From Phycisphaerae bacterium (GTDB lineage Bacteria > Planctomycetota > Phycisphaerae > Sedimentisphaerales > Anaerobacaceae): a DNA stretch of 7,929 bases. Of the stretch, positions 1 to 7,627 are shown in pieces. Location: contig DAOUVA010000186.1 in NCBI GenBank assembly GCA_030667885.1, positions 1 to 7,929 of the forward strand. Reading direction: 5' to 3'. The stretch's first letter is position 1, and each line of letters begins with the position of its first letter. The notes below the pieces were generated by a model. That model had not been told where the DNA came from. It was given only the letters and a program-made list of their open reading frames with translations, and ran no database searches. The position numbers and the translations under genes are program-made.

Positions 1-634
1 CGGCTTTTTCCCGACCGGATACCAGCACAATCAAATGAGATGCTGCCCGTAAAACCGGATGTGTCAGAGTTATCCTGTTTAGATCTCCATCCATGACATA
101 CACGACAGTCGCCAAATCTTCCGTATCAAAAGGCGCATAGGAATTCAGGAACAGCGAACCTGTATGCCCATCGGCACCCATTCCAAGTATAACCAAATCA
201 AACTCGGGTATCTGGTTTTTACCGAGTCCGAAAACCTCTCGAATCGTTTGTTCATAGCAGGAAGCCGCGGCCTTGAAATCATCGTACTCGGTGGGAATAC
301 GATGAATGTTCTCCTGAGGGATGGCAACTTTGTTCAGAAAAGTATCTGCCGCCAGCTTATAATTACTCCATTCGGAATCCGGTTCAACGTATCGCTCGTC
401 AACCCAGAACAACTGTATCTTATCCCAGGGAAGAGAGTTTGCCTGGGGCATCTCGGCGAGCAGTTCAAAAAAACGTTTGGGGGTATTGCCTCCAGATATA
501 GCCACGTAAAAAGCATCCTTTGCATTTATCGCCTTTTGCGCCCCGTCAACGAAAAGCTCAATGCTTCTTTTCGCAAGAGTCTCTGCGTCGGAAGCAATTT
601 CGACATTCGGTTTATATTTTGCAGTAGTCTCCAT
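1..634 (-). CDS. pgl: 6-phosphogluconolactonase (SOL/DevB type), C-terminus cut by window edge
   Basis: Cytosolic enzyme that hydrolyses 6-phosphogluconolactone to 6-phosphogluconate, the second step of the oxidative pentose phosphate pathway. The reverse complement gives 211 uninterrupted codons from an ATG at 634. Three family signatures appear in order: the sugar-phosphate loop ISGGNTPKRF (residues 46-55), WVDERYVEPDSEWSNYK (77-93) with the conserved Asp-Glu-Arg and Ser-Asn, and LGMGADGHTGSLF (150-162) with the His of the GHT motif known in this family as catalytic. The visible part ends at SGREKA. Full-length members run about 230-260 residues, so roughly 20-50 residues are missing. The start is supported by a GGCGGTGAG ribosome-binding site just upstream. 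An in-frame GTG three codons earlier is a weaker alternative. It points the same way as the efflux operon but lies 256 bp past it, so it is probably a separate unit. I see no glucose-6-phosphate dehydrogenase or gluconate dehydrogenase neighbour inside the window. Confidence 0.93.
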   Translation of the reverse strand, partial: METTAKYKPNVEIASDAETLAKRSIELFVDGAQKAINAKDAFYVAISGGNTPKRFFELLAEMPQANSLPWDKIQLFWVDERYVEPDSEWSNYKLAADTFLNKVAIPQENIHRIPTEYDDFKAAASCYEQTIREVFGLGKNQIPEFDLVILGMGADGHTGSLFLNSYAPFDTEDLATVVYVMDGDLNRITLTHPVLRAASHLIVLVSGREKA

Positions 635-650
635 AATTCTCACCGCCTTT

Positions 651-671
651 GCCCCCTGTTTTGTCAGGGGC
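651..671 (-). promoter_or_regulatory. GC-rich hairpin in the pgl leader, next to the ribosome-binding site
   Basis: On the pgl-sense strand the arms GCCCCTG and CAGGGGGC enclose a 6-nt ACAAAA loop, with one extra G in the second arm. The stem ends three A residues before the GGCGGTGAG ribosome-binding site. No T tract follows on either strand, so it does not look like a terminator. Its position suggests an effect on translation initiation or mRNA stability. The structure is seen; the role is inferred. Confidence 0.4.
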
Positions 672-693
672 GTCATTCCCCCGGAGCAGGGTC

Positions 694-712
694 TTACAAA
701 ATCCATTTGTAA
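694..712. repeat. Perfect AT-rich inverted repeat TTACAAA-N5-TTTGTAA upstream of pgl
   Basis: Two exact 7-bp arms flank ATCCA on the plus strand, about 60 bp ahead of the pgl start and downstream of the candidate promoter. It could be a dimeric repressor operator or a weak RNA hairpin in the leader. I do not recognise it as the site of any known regulator, and one copy gives no support from repetition. Confidence 0.4.
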
Positions 713-802
713 TCTTTATCCGCAGGGCACACTGTTTATAAATTCGTACAGAATGCTATCTGTTATTATTATCCCCTTTTTGAGATAATCTTGCCAGAAA
801 AT

Positions 803-830
803 TTTATAGAAAAAACCACTATTGTGCCAA
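803..830 (-). promoter_or_regulatory. Candidate sigma70-type promoter for pgl
   Basis: Read on the minus strand, TTGGCA (830-825) is followed after 16 bp by TATAAA (808-803). Each hexamer differs from consensus at one base. The expected start site is near 796, about 160 nt before the pgl ATG. It lies downstream of the pump gene, which would let pgl be expressed independently of the repressed efflux operon. The region is AT-rich, so a chance match is possible. Confidence 0.4.
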
Positions 831-835
831 CCCCC

Positions 836-859
836 TGCCCTCAAGCAAGTTACAGGGCA
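836..859 (-). terminator. Weak hairpin after the pump gene, possible end of the efflux operon
   Basis: On the minus strand TGCCCT and AGGGCA form a 6-bp stem with a 12-nt loop, starting 31 nt past the pump stop codon. A T6 run follows only about 20 nt later, so this is not a canonical intrinsic terminator. It is simply the best candidate stem at the operon end. Rho-dependent termination or read-through into pgl are equally possible. Confidence 0.25.
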
Positions 860-890
860 ATTCTTCATCAATCAGGTAATATTACCAGTC

Positions 891-3800
891 TCAAACCATC
901 GCTTCTGAACCTTTTACGCCGGTTTGTTCAGATATGCGGTGGAAATCGGGAGTTACTTCCCCTGTATTGACAAAAATTCGACTCTTAACATCTTCAAGAA
1001 TCATATACAACGAAGGTACCAGCACAAGCGTTATGCAGGTCGCAAACAGCACCCCGAATGCCAGGCTTATGGCCATTGGAACAAGGAATTGTGCCTGAAG
1101 GCTTTTTTCCGCTATCATCGGAAGCAGACCGCAAAAGGTCGTCAAAGTCGTCAACATAATCGGTCGAAATCTTCGAGTAGCACAGTGGCGAAGTACCTGG
1201 ACAAGTTCGATTCCGCTTCTGCGTTCACGGTTAATAAGGTCAATCATAATAAGTGCATCATTAACGACGACACCAGAGAGGGCAACAATTCCAAACATGG
1301 AAAGTATGCTGAGGTTAAAACCCATGACTAAATGACCTAATGTCGCCCCGACGATACCAAATGGAATAGCGGACATTACTATAAGCGGCTGGGCATAACT
1401 TTTGAACTGGATGGCCAGAAGACCATAGATCGCAAGCATGGCTATTATGAAATTTGCTTTAAGGCTTCCGAGTGATTCATTTCGTTCACGTTGTTCCCCG
1501 GCAAAACGAAACTGCAGCCCCGGCATCTGACGCATCATATCCGGAAGCACCTTTTCTCTGAGGTCTTTATTTATCTGGCCCGCATTTGCAACTGCTTCGT
1601 CAACATCAGCGGAAACACTTACGACTCGCCTGCGATCGACCCGGCTGATTGCTGCATAACCTCGCCCATAGTCAATTTCGGCAACGGCCTTAAATGGTAT
1701 TTCGGTTCCGCTCGATAATCGAATTCTCATATTGTCCACATCCGCCAGGCTCTTGCGCTCGGCTTCAGGATAACGAACCATAACACGAATATCGTCACGC
1801 CCTCTTTGGATACGCTGAACTTCATCTCCATAGAAGCCCTGCCTGACCTGTCTGGCCAAATCCGAGAGAGTAAGACCAAGTGTACGGCCGGTATCCTTAA
1901 GAGTAAGTTTCAACTCAGCCTTTCCCGGCTCGAAACTATCTGCGATATCACTCACGCCGGTATATTGGCGCAGAATCGATTTTAACTTTTCAGATGCCGC
2001 CAACAAGCTATCGAAGTTCTGATGAGAGAGTTCCACGTTTATCGCATCGCCGGCACTCATAATCTCAGACATAAACGTAAGGGATGAAACACCCGGTATT
2101 TCCCCGACAATTTCCCGCCAGCGGTTTTTCATCTCTTCGCTTGATGCATAACGCTCTTCGGCACTGAGCAACTCGACATTGACCTCTGCCATGTTTGATG
2201 CCGTGCTGGAAGTTAAATCACTGTGGCCCGGACCTCCGCGAGCAGCAGCCGGATGAGCACCTACCGTGGTTGATACGTGCTTCATCAGAGACGGCTTGCC
2301 TTCGATGTTAAACTCATCTATAACCTGAAAAGCGGCCTTCTCAATCGCCTGAATAACCTCGGTTGTCTGCTCGACAGGCATACCCTGCGGCATTGTCAAA
2401 GTGGCAATCATATTGTCGGCTTCCACCGAATCGAAAAATACAAACTTTATATACCCGCTGATGACAAAACTAACGGTTATTAAAAAAATAGCGACTCCGA
2501 CAGATAAGGTTACATAGCGCCATTTAACCGCCTTTTTAACAAATGCGGCGAAAGGCCCGTGTACAAACCACTTCATTCCTTTGTTCGTCCAGTAATTTAT
2601 TCTATCGGTGAAACGTACAATGAAGTTTTTCTTGGAGAACCTGGAAGAGGACAAATGAGCCGGCAGGATCAGCAGAGCTTCCACAAGAGAAACCGAAAGA
2701 ACGCTTATCACTACTATGGGAAACACTCTCAGTAATTTACCCATAATACCGGAAGTATAAGCCAACGGTAAAAACGCGAACATAGTCGTCAAAACAGCCA
2801 GTACAACCGGCATGCACATTTCTTTTACGCCTTTTATGGCCGCTTCGGTACGGTCCATTCCCGCCTGCCGGTACGCAAAAATATTTTCACCGACTACAAT
2901 CGCATCATCAACCACAAGACCAAGTGACATAATGAATGCGAAAAGGCTCATCATGTTAATCGAAACATCAAAGTGCGGCAGAAAATAAAAGGCGCCCAAA
3001 AAAGATATCGGTATGCCTATAGTTGTCCAGAAAGCAAGACGTAAATTGAGAAATAAAGTCAGGCAAATAAATACAAGAACCAGACCGATATACGCATTCC
3101 TTTTAAGAAGATTCATTCTGGATTTGAGGACTTCCGAGTCATCCTCCCATAATGAAATCGAAATCTCTTTGGGTAAATAAGTTCTCTTTTCTTCAATGTA
3201 CCTTTTAACCGTATTAGCTATGTCAAGGGCGTCCTGCTCTCCTATCCTGGAAACCTGTACAAAAGCGGCCCTTTTGCCGTCGAATCTCGCAAGAAGATCA
3301 ACATCTTCGAAACCATCTTTAACCGTGGCAATATCGGAAAGTCTTATTTTTGTCCCATCGTTCCTCGTAAAGACTATTATTTTTTCAAATTCGGGGCCGA
3401 AATATTTTTGCCCCTTGGTTCTAACCAGAATCTCCCCGCCGGAGGTCTTAACCGAGCCTGCCGGAATATCGAGTGACGAATCCCTGATCGCCCTGGATAC
3501 CTTCTCAAAGCTCAGGTTATAGCGTCGCAAATTCTCCTCGGAAACTTCAATTGAAATTTCATAAGGCCGGACACCGGAGATGGCTACCTGGCTGATATTA
3601 TCCATAACCGTCAGGTCATCACGAATCTGCTCGGCGACTTTTCTCAGTGTTTTCTCGGTAACATCACCATTGACAACAATTGAGATCACTTTATGACGTG
3701 TTTTGAGTTCAGTTATTATGGGCTTCTCAGTTTCCAGAGGGAACGTTATAATCGTGTCAATTTCCGCCTTTATATCATCAAGCACCTCTTTCACGTTTGC

Positions 3801-4148
3801 ATATTCCTCAACTTCAACAAGCGTCGAACCGGCCCCTTCGGCGGCAGTAGAAGTCATACGCTTGATGCCATCAACCCCCGCTATAGCTTCCTCAACTCTC
3901 AGACAGACACCCTCTTCAACGTCAGCAGGAGAGGCTCCGCGATAAGGTACCAGAATGTTTATCATATCGAGGCTTAATTCAGGAAAGACCTCCATTTTGG
4001 CTGAAAAAATTGCAAGCAACCCTGCAATAATGATTAAAAACATCAACAAATTCGCAGCTACATGATTAGAAGCAAACCAGCCGAGAAGACCTCTCCGGCT
4101 ACGGTTCGAGCCTTCGCTGAGACGAGTTTTTTTAGTTGATTCTTTCAT
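891..4148 (-). CDS. RND efflux transporter, inner-membrane proton-driven pump subunit (AcrB/HAE-like)
   Basis: Inner-membrane subunit of a tripartite pump, expected to work as a trimer that uses proton influx to push substrate into the outer-membrane channel. The 1085 residues show the RND plan: TM1 (about 28-50), a large periplasmic loop, TM2-TM6 (about 350-497), TM7 (about 545-565), a second large periplasmic loop, and TM8-TM12 (about 900-1050). TM4 carries GLVVDDAIVVGEN with the paired Asp at 414-415 that correspond to AcrB D407/D408. In the second porter domain GFYGDEVQRIQRGRDDIRVM (772-791) is typical of this HAE subgroup. The TM10 motif SGVVVNDALIMID (958-970) has Asn-Asp where AcrB has Lys940-Asn941. 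It is slightly longer than AcrB (1049), with basic N-terminal and polar C-terminal tails. AAGGA lies 8 nt before the ATG. The gene starts 17 bp inside the fusion-protein gene. The substrate cannot be assigned. Confidence 0.96.
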   Translation of the reverse strand: MKESTKKTRLSEGSNRSRRGLLGWFASNHVAANLLMFLIIIAGLLAIFSAKMEVFPELSLDMINILVPYRGASPADVEEGVCLRVEEAIAGVDGIKRMTSTAAEGAGSTLVEVEEYANVKEVLDDIKAEIDTIITFPLETEKPIITELKTRHKVISIVVNGDVTEKTLRKVAEQIRDDLTVMDNISQVAISGVRPYEISIEVSEENLRRYNLSFEKVSRAIRDSSLDIPAGSVKTSGGEILVRTKGQKYFGPEFEKIIVFTRNDGTKIRLSDIATVKDGFEDVDLLARFDGKRAAFVQVSRIGEQDALDIANTVKRYIEEKRTYLPKEISISLWEDDSEVLKSRMNLLKRNAYIGLVLVFICLTLFLNLRLAFWTTIGIPISFLGAFYFLPHFDVSINMMSLFAFIMSLGLVVDDAIVVGENIFAYRQAGMDRTEAAIKGVKEMCMPVVLAVLTTMFAFLPLAYTSGIMGKLLRVFPIVVISVLSVSLVEALLILPAHLSSSRFSKKNFIVRFTDRINYWTNKGMKWFVHGPFAAFVKKAVKWRYVTLSVGVAIFLITVSFVISGYIKFVFFDSVEADNMIATLTMPQGMPVEQTTEVIQAIEKAAFQVIDEFNIEGKPSLMKHVSTTVGAHPAAARGGPGHSDLTSSTASNMAEVNVELLSAEERYASSEEMKNRWREIVGEIPGVSSLTFMSEIMSAGDAINVELSHQNFDSLLAASEKLKSILRQYTGVSDIADSFEPGKAELKLTLKDTGRTLGLTLSDLARQVRQGFYGDEVQRIQRGRDDIRVMVRYPEAERKSLADVDNMRIRLSSGTEIPFKAVAEIDYGRGYAAISRVDRRRVVSVSADVDEAVANAGQINKDLREKVLPDMMRQMPGLQFRFAGEQRERNESLGSLKANFIIAMLAIYGLLAIQFKSYAQPLIVMSAIPFGIVGATLGHLVMGFNLSILSMFGIVALSGVVVNDALIMIDLINRERRSGIELVQVLRHCATRRFRPIMLTTLTTFCGLLPMIAEKSLQAQFLVPMAISLAFGVLFATCITLVLVPSLYMILEDVKSRIFVNTGEVTPDFHRISEQTGVKGSEAMV

Positions 4149-5418
4149 TCACACTGTCCTTATTTTGGGATGCCCGGGATTGCTCTCTGCTTACCTCTGC
4201 AAATGCGGTTGAGGTTTCGGATTCGGTTTGAATCCTGACTTCCATCTGTTCAATAACCATATCAAGAGAACTGACAATAATCATATCTCCGTCATCAAGG
4301 CCTGAACTCGCGTAGGCGAAATCCCTATCGGCCCGCACAATATCCAACGACTGGACATATAATTGATCGTCTTTGGCCACCCACACTTCATTACGATTGT
4401 GCATTGCATCTCGGGGCACTGCGATTGCGTTCTTAAGAATATTGCCCTCGATTGAAACTTCGACAAACATACCGGGTAAAAGCGGAGGTGTGGAGCCAGA
4501 ATCCTTAAACGGTTCGGATACTTCAACAACAACCGATATAAGTCTCGATGTTATATCAACCTGGCCGGTAGTTCTGACCACATATCCAGGCCAGCATTTC
4601 TCTTCACCGGCAAAATTAGCCGAAACTCGTGCAATCGCACCTTTTTTAGAGCTTTCCTCGGCATTGACTGAAACCATATTATCAGGAATAGCAAGCCAGG
4701 CCAGTTCTTTGTCTTCAAGAGGTACTTCTATTTCCATTGATTCGATTCCATAGGCAGCACCTGTGGACTGGCCTATCATCACATATTGACCAAGGTCAAC
4801 CCTTTCATTCATTATCACAACATCAACCGGCAGGGAAAGCTGTGTCCTTTCAAGGTTCAGATTGGCGGTAGCCAGTCCCGCATTAGCCGATTCGAGCCTG
4901 GCCTGTCTCTGGCGTATCTGGGGCTCACGAAAAACCAGTGGTGAATCCGGTTCCTGGCCCGGGTGTAGCTGCTGCCATTCTTCTTTTGCGATTTTGGCTT
5001 CGGCTTTCTCCAGGTCCAGCATAACCTGGGCCTCTGCAACGGCGGCATTGGCCTGACGTAGCGATAATTCATAGTCGCGAGGGTCTATTTTCAGTATCAG
5101 CTCACCGCGCCGAATATACCCCCCCGCTTTAAATTGCGGATTGACCCAGATGACCTTGCCGGAAACCTGTGGTACGATTTCCACTTGGAGCCTTGGATTG
5201 ACAGTTCCATAGCCACGAATAATCATCTGGATGTCCCTTCGATCAAGACGCTCAACTTTGACTAATGGCGCAAGAACAATCTGCTCTTGTCGTTGAACTG
5301 GTTTTTTAAGCTTGATAAAAACCACGGCAACCAATAACCCTACAATTACAATGACCACGACAAGGAGCAGCTGTATCAGGCCCGAGGGCATTTTTTTATT
5401 TTTCTTGATTGGTTTCAT
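4132..5418 (-). CDS. RND efflux periplasmic adaptor (membrane-fusion protein, AcrA/HlyD-like)
   Basis: Periplasmic adaptor that joins the RND pump to the outer-membrane channel. The 428 residues begin with a Lys-rich stretch and one hydrophobic segment (about 13-36) with no lipobox Cys, so it is probably anchored by an uncleaved transmembrane helix rather than by lipid. The first lipoyl half follows (VSGKVIWVNPQFKAGGYIRR, 85-104), then an Ala/Glu/Gln-rich helical hairpin (about 115-190), the second lipoyl half (SLPVDVVIMNERVDLGQYV, 195-213), the beta-barrel domain (about 225-325, including LPGMFVEVSI) and the membrane-proximal domain (about 330-395, from AIAVPRDAM). The last 30 or so residues are polar, rich in Ser, Glu and Gln. 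GGGAAG 7 nt upstream supports the ATG. It lies 29 bp after the channel gene and overlaps the pump gene by 17 bp, so it belongs to the same transcript. Confidence 0.95.
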   Translation of the reverse strand: MKPIKKNKKMPSGLIQLLLVVVIVIVGLLVAVVFIKLKKPVQRQEQIVLAPLVKVERLDRRDIQMIIRGYGTVNPRLQVEIVPQVSGKVIWVNPQFKAGGYIRRGELILKIDPRDYELSLRQANAAVAEAQVMLDLEKAEAKIAKEEWQQLHPGQEPDSPLVFREPQIRQRQARLESANAGLATANLNLERTQLSLPVDVVIMNERVDLGQYVMIGQSTGAAYGIESMEIEVPLEDKELAWLAIPDNMVSVNAEESSKKGAIARVSANFAGEEKCWPGYVVRTTGQVDITSRLISVVVEVSEPFKDSGSTPPLLPGMFVEVSIEGNILKNAIAVPRDAMHNRNEVWVAKDDQLYVQSLDIVRADRDFAYASSGLDDGDMIIVSSLDMVIEQMEVRIQTESETSTAFAEVSREQSRASQNKDSVNERIN

Positions 5419-5447
5419 AAAATTACTTCCCGTTTTATAATTTTATA

Positions 5448-6920
5448 TTATTTGTTTAATGCGACCTGTTCTTCAGAGGATTCCTGATAATCCCAGTCAC
5501 CGCCCAGCGCCAGGAAAAGATTTACCCGGTTAGTCCAAATCCGGCCCTTGAGAATGGTCACTTCCTGTTCAGATATTCTGCGACTTCGTTCCGAGACGAG
5601 TACGGTTAATATTCCTTCAACGCCACGTTCATATCGCTGCCTTGAAAGGCTCTCTGCGGCGCTGGCTTCTCTGAATTGAACACGGGCGTATTTGAGCTGC
5701 GTTTGCAGCATCTGCTCAGTAATCAAGGCATCCTCGACTTCCCGCATCGCAGCCAGAACCGTACCGGCATAATTTGCCGCCAACTCTGTATAACGCGCCT
5801 CGGCGGCATCAATCTGTGCCCTTATTTGCCCACCCCTGAAGATAGGCTGAGCAAGAGACGTAATCGCTGAATACATTTCTGTTCCATCATATTTGAAAAT
5901 GTTCTCAAATTTGTCATCGGAGTAACCGAAACCGCCGGTCATAGTTAAATCCGGATAAAGCTGGGCGATGCTCACACCAATCCTCTCGTTCGCGGCCCTT
6001 AGTAAAAACTCAGCCGCTCTAACATCCGGCCGGCGGTCCAAAAGAGAAGCCGGCAGCCCAACAGGTATCGGTCCCAAATCCGGCAAATCCTCTAAGGTTT
6101 GTGGCAGTTCATCCGATGAGCCGGGCCGACGAGCCAAAAGCTCATCAAGAGCATTTCGAGCTGTTATCAGAGATAATTCAATAACCGGTTCAACCACTTC
6201 CAACTGTGCAAGATTCTCACGCGCCAGCCTTATATCAACCGGGCCGACAAGCCCTTGTTCATAGCGTCGTTCGACAATTCCAACTGATTTCTTCATACTT
6301 TGTGTATTTGCCCGTGCTATGTCCAAACGACGCTGAAGAGTTGCAATATTAACTCTTGCGTTTATTACAGTGGCTACCATTGAATTAATCAGAACCTGCT
6401 CATTTGCCTCGACTGCAAGCAGCTCGGCCCAGGCGGCCTGCTCCGACCGTTTGAGCTTACCGAACAAATCCAGTATATAAGCAACAGAAATACCCTGTGA
6501 CCAGGTTGTGCTCATTACGGTGAATCTGCCCCCACCACCTAATCCACCGAAATTGAAGGAACGCTTACTTCTGTCACGGGTAAGGTTGTAAGAGATGTCC
6601 GGTAACCTGCGCCCATGAATTTCAGTAAGCGCAGCCTGTGCCTGCAGGACTCTTGCCGCCGCTGCTTTTAGACTATAGTTGTTTTCCAGACTCTCACGCA
6701 CCAGCATCGCAGTTACAGGGTCACCGAACTGCTCCCACCATTTGTCAATCTCTGAAAAATCGTTAACATCCTGTTCGTTCGCTGCTGCGTTGTAATAACC
6801 ATCGGATGTCTCTGCCGGGGTTTCGGGTCTGGAATAGTCAGGCCCTACCATGCAGCCGGAAAGGATTGTCAGGACAACAATAAAAAATAAACCACAAATT
6901 GACACTATCTGTTTTCTCAT
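5448..6920 (-). CDS. Outer-membrane efflux channel lipoprotein (NodT/OprM/TolC family)
   Basis: Trimeric channel that spans the outer membrane and periplasm and forms the exit duct of the pump. The 490 residues start with a lipoprotein signal: a hydrophobic core (about 9-20), then lipobox LSGC with Cys at 23 and the OprM/NodT-type MVGPDYSRP. Met follows the Cys, not the Asp inner-membrane retention signal, so outer-membrane sorting is expected. Two duplicated OEP repeats follow (about 60-270 and 275-480). Their landmarks are WWEQFGDP (61-68), AYILDLFGKLKRS (147-159), LLDRRPDVRAAEFLLRAANE (293-312), QPIFRGGQIRAQIDAAEARY (358-377), YERGVEGILTVL (430-441) and ALGGDW (481-486). A Gly-rich run near 125-131 probably lies in the first outer-membrane beta-strand region. 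The start overlaps the tetR stop in ATGA, with AAGGA 8 nt upstream. Placing the channel gene before the adaptor and pump is a less common order. Confidence 0.95.
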   Translation of the reverse strand: MRKQIVSICGLFFIVVLTILSGCMVGPDYSRPETPAETSDGYYNAAANEQDVNDFSEIDKWWEQFGDPVTAMLVRESLENNYSLKAAAARVLQAQAALTEIHGRRLPDISYNLTRDRSKRSFNFGGLGGGGRFTVMSTTWSQGISVAYILDLFGKLKRSEQAAWAELLAVEANEQVLINSMVATVINARVNIATLQRRLDIARANTQSMKKSVGIVERRYEQGLVGPVDIRLARENLAQLEVVEPVIELSLITARNALDELLARRPGSSDELPQTLEDLPDLGPIPVGLPASLLDRRPDVRAAEFLLRAANERIGVSIAQLYPDLTMTGGFGYSDDKFENIFKYDGTEMYSAITSLAQPIFRGGQIRAQIDAAEARYTELAANYAGTVLAAMREVEDALITEQMLQTQLKYARVQFREASAAESLSRQRYERGVEGILTVLVSERSRRISEQEVTILKGRIWTNRVNLFLALGGDWDYQESSEEQVALNK

Positions 6921-7588
6921 TCGTTTTTTCCTTCAACATAAACCCGAATACCAGCAGTGGAGAATTTAACAATATGATCAATAGTTTGAGCTAAATCGAA
7001 TTTTGGTATGGCCGTCTCATTACTCTGCTCAAAAATAGCCTTTACATGAAGCACATGCAGGAGCTGCCCAACAATAGACAATACAACAAATGGAATTTTT
7101 GATTCATCCAGGCCGGGACAAGCCCTAACCAGAGCACCGTCCATGGCGGCTAAAGTCGGCGTAATGATGTTGTCCACAAATATATTTGCAGGCAAGTGTT
7201 GGTCTATCATTTCCCGAGCCATGAGTTTACAAAACCGACGAGCTCTGCTTTCATCTACAAGTGATCCAATAAATGCTTCTGCGAAGGACTTGAGCAATTC
7301 TTCCAGACGTGGTTTGCCGTCATTTTGAGAAATTACTTTGTCGATACTTGCAATACGCGTATCGCGCATCATAACAAGGTGACGACGCCAAACCTCATGA
7401 TACAACTTCTCTTTCCCGCCAAAATAGTAGTTCACAGATGCGATGTTGCACTTGGCAGAGGCGGCAATATCTCTAACACTTGTACCCTCAAAGCCCTGTT
7501 CACAGAAAAGCTCCTCAGCCGAGTCGAACAATCTGTCCCGAACCCCCTTATCAGTACTGCCGTTTGATTTTTTATCTTGTGAAACCAT
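6917..7588 (-). CDS. TetR-family transcriptional repressor, CecR/YbiH-like, of the efflux operon
   Basis: DNA-binding dimer that most likely represses its own operon until an inducer binds. In the 223 residues, the N-terminal TetR domain (about 15-62) contains the helix-turn-helix, with VRDIAASAKCNIASVNYYFG (38-57) followed by GKEKLY. The C-terminal half resembles the CecR/YbiH (DUF1956) ligand domain: LMAREMIDQHLP (122-133), IITPTL (141-146) and VVLSIVGQLLHV (168-179). In E. coli the CecR family is linked to control of export genes, which fits the context. ATG is the only plausible start, with AGGGA 9 nt upstream. The stop overlaps the next start in ATGA, so the repressor is the first gene of the operon it probably controls, giving negative feedback. 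Two matching inverted repeats lie 14 and 40 bp upstream. The inducer is unknown. Confidence 0.93.
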   Translation of the reverse strand: MVSQDKKSNGSTDKGVRDRLFDSAEELFCEQGFEGTSVRDIAASAKCNIASVNYYFGGKEKLYHEVWRRHLVMMRDTRIASIDKVISQNDGKPRLEELLKSFAEAFIGSLVDESRARRFCKLMAREMIDQHLPANIFVDNIITPTLAAMDGALVRACPGLDESKIPFVVLSIVGQLLHVLHVKAIFEQSNETAIPKFDLAQTIDHIVKFSTAGIRVYVEGKNE

Positions 7589-7601
7589 TATATAAAATCC
7601 C

Positions 7602-7615
7602 TAAACGCCCGTTTA
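7602..7615. promoter_or_regulatory. Operator 1: inverted repeat TAAACG-CC-CGTTTA
   Basis: Perfect 6-bp arms around 2 bp, ending at the first base of the tetR ribosome-binding site. A short palindrome of this size fits a TetR-family dimer site. It shares AAACG-N2-CGTTT with the second site 26 bp away, and that repetition is the main support. It lies about 20-33 nt downstream of the predicted start site, where bound repressor could block elongation. Binding by the adjacent TetR protein is inferred. Confidence 0.65.
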
Positions 7616-7627
7616 ATACGATAGTTT

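Larger units (their letters stand above)
635..890 (-). other. Intergenic region between pump gene and pgl; probable long pgl leader
   Basis: This 256-bp gap holds no gene I can support. In the direction of transcription it contains a 12-bp palindrome right after the pump stop, a 6-bp hairpin, a candidate sigma70-type promoter, an AT-rich inverted repeat, a GC-rich hairpin and the pgl ribosome-binding site. If the candidate promoter is real, the pgl mRNA would carry a leader of about 160 nt, long enough for post-transcriptional control. I recognise no known riboswitch class in it. Confidence 0.5.

Noticed and set aside
164..712. Open frame of 182 codons on the plus strand
   Set aside because: It lies antisense to the pgl gene, whose three family signatures are clear, and its translation has no recognisable domain. 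It is a shadow.
815..829. Possible sigma54 promoter at TGGCAC upstream of pgl
   Set aside because: The -24-like TGGCAC is present, but the position expected for TTGC reads TGGT, so the essential -12 GC is missing. The sigma70-type reading fits better.
924..1331. Open frame of 135 codons on the plus strand
   Set aside because: It is antisense to the conserved TM8-TM12 part of the RND pump. The translation is rich in His, Lys and Asn with no domain and no ribosome-binding site of note.
3703..3945. Plus-strand frames of 80 and 94 codons opposite the pump N-terminal region
   Set aside because: They overlap each other and the well-supported pump gene. The Ser-rich translation is typical of an antisense shadow.
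891..5418. Heavy-metal (CusBA-type) efflux system
   Set aside because: The pump has the drug-type GLVVDDAIVVGEN motif in TM4, and neither adaptor nor pump shows methionine clusters or a His-rich metal-binding region.
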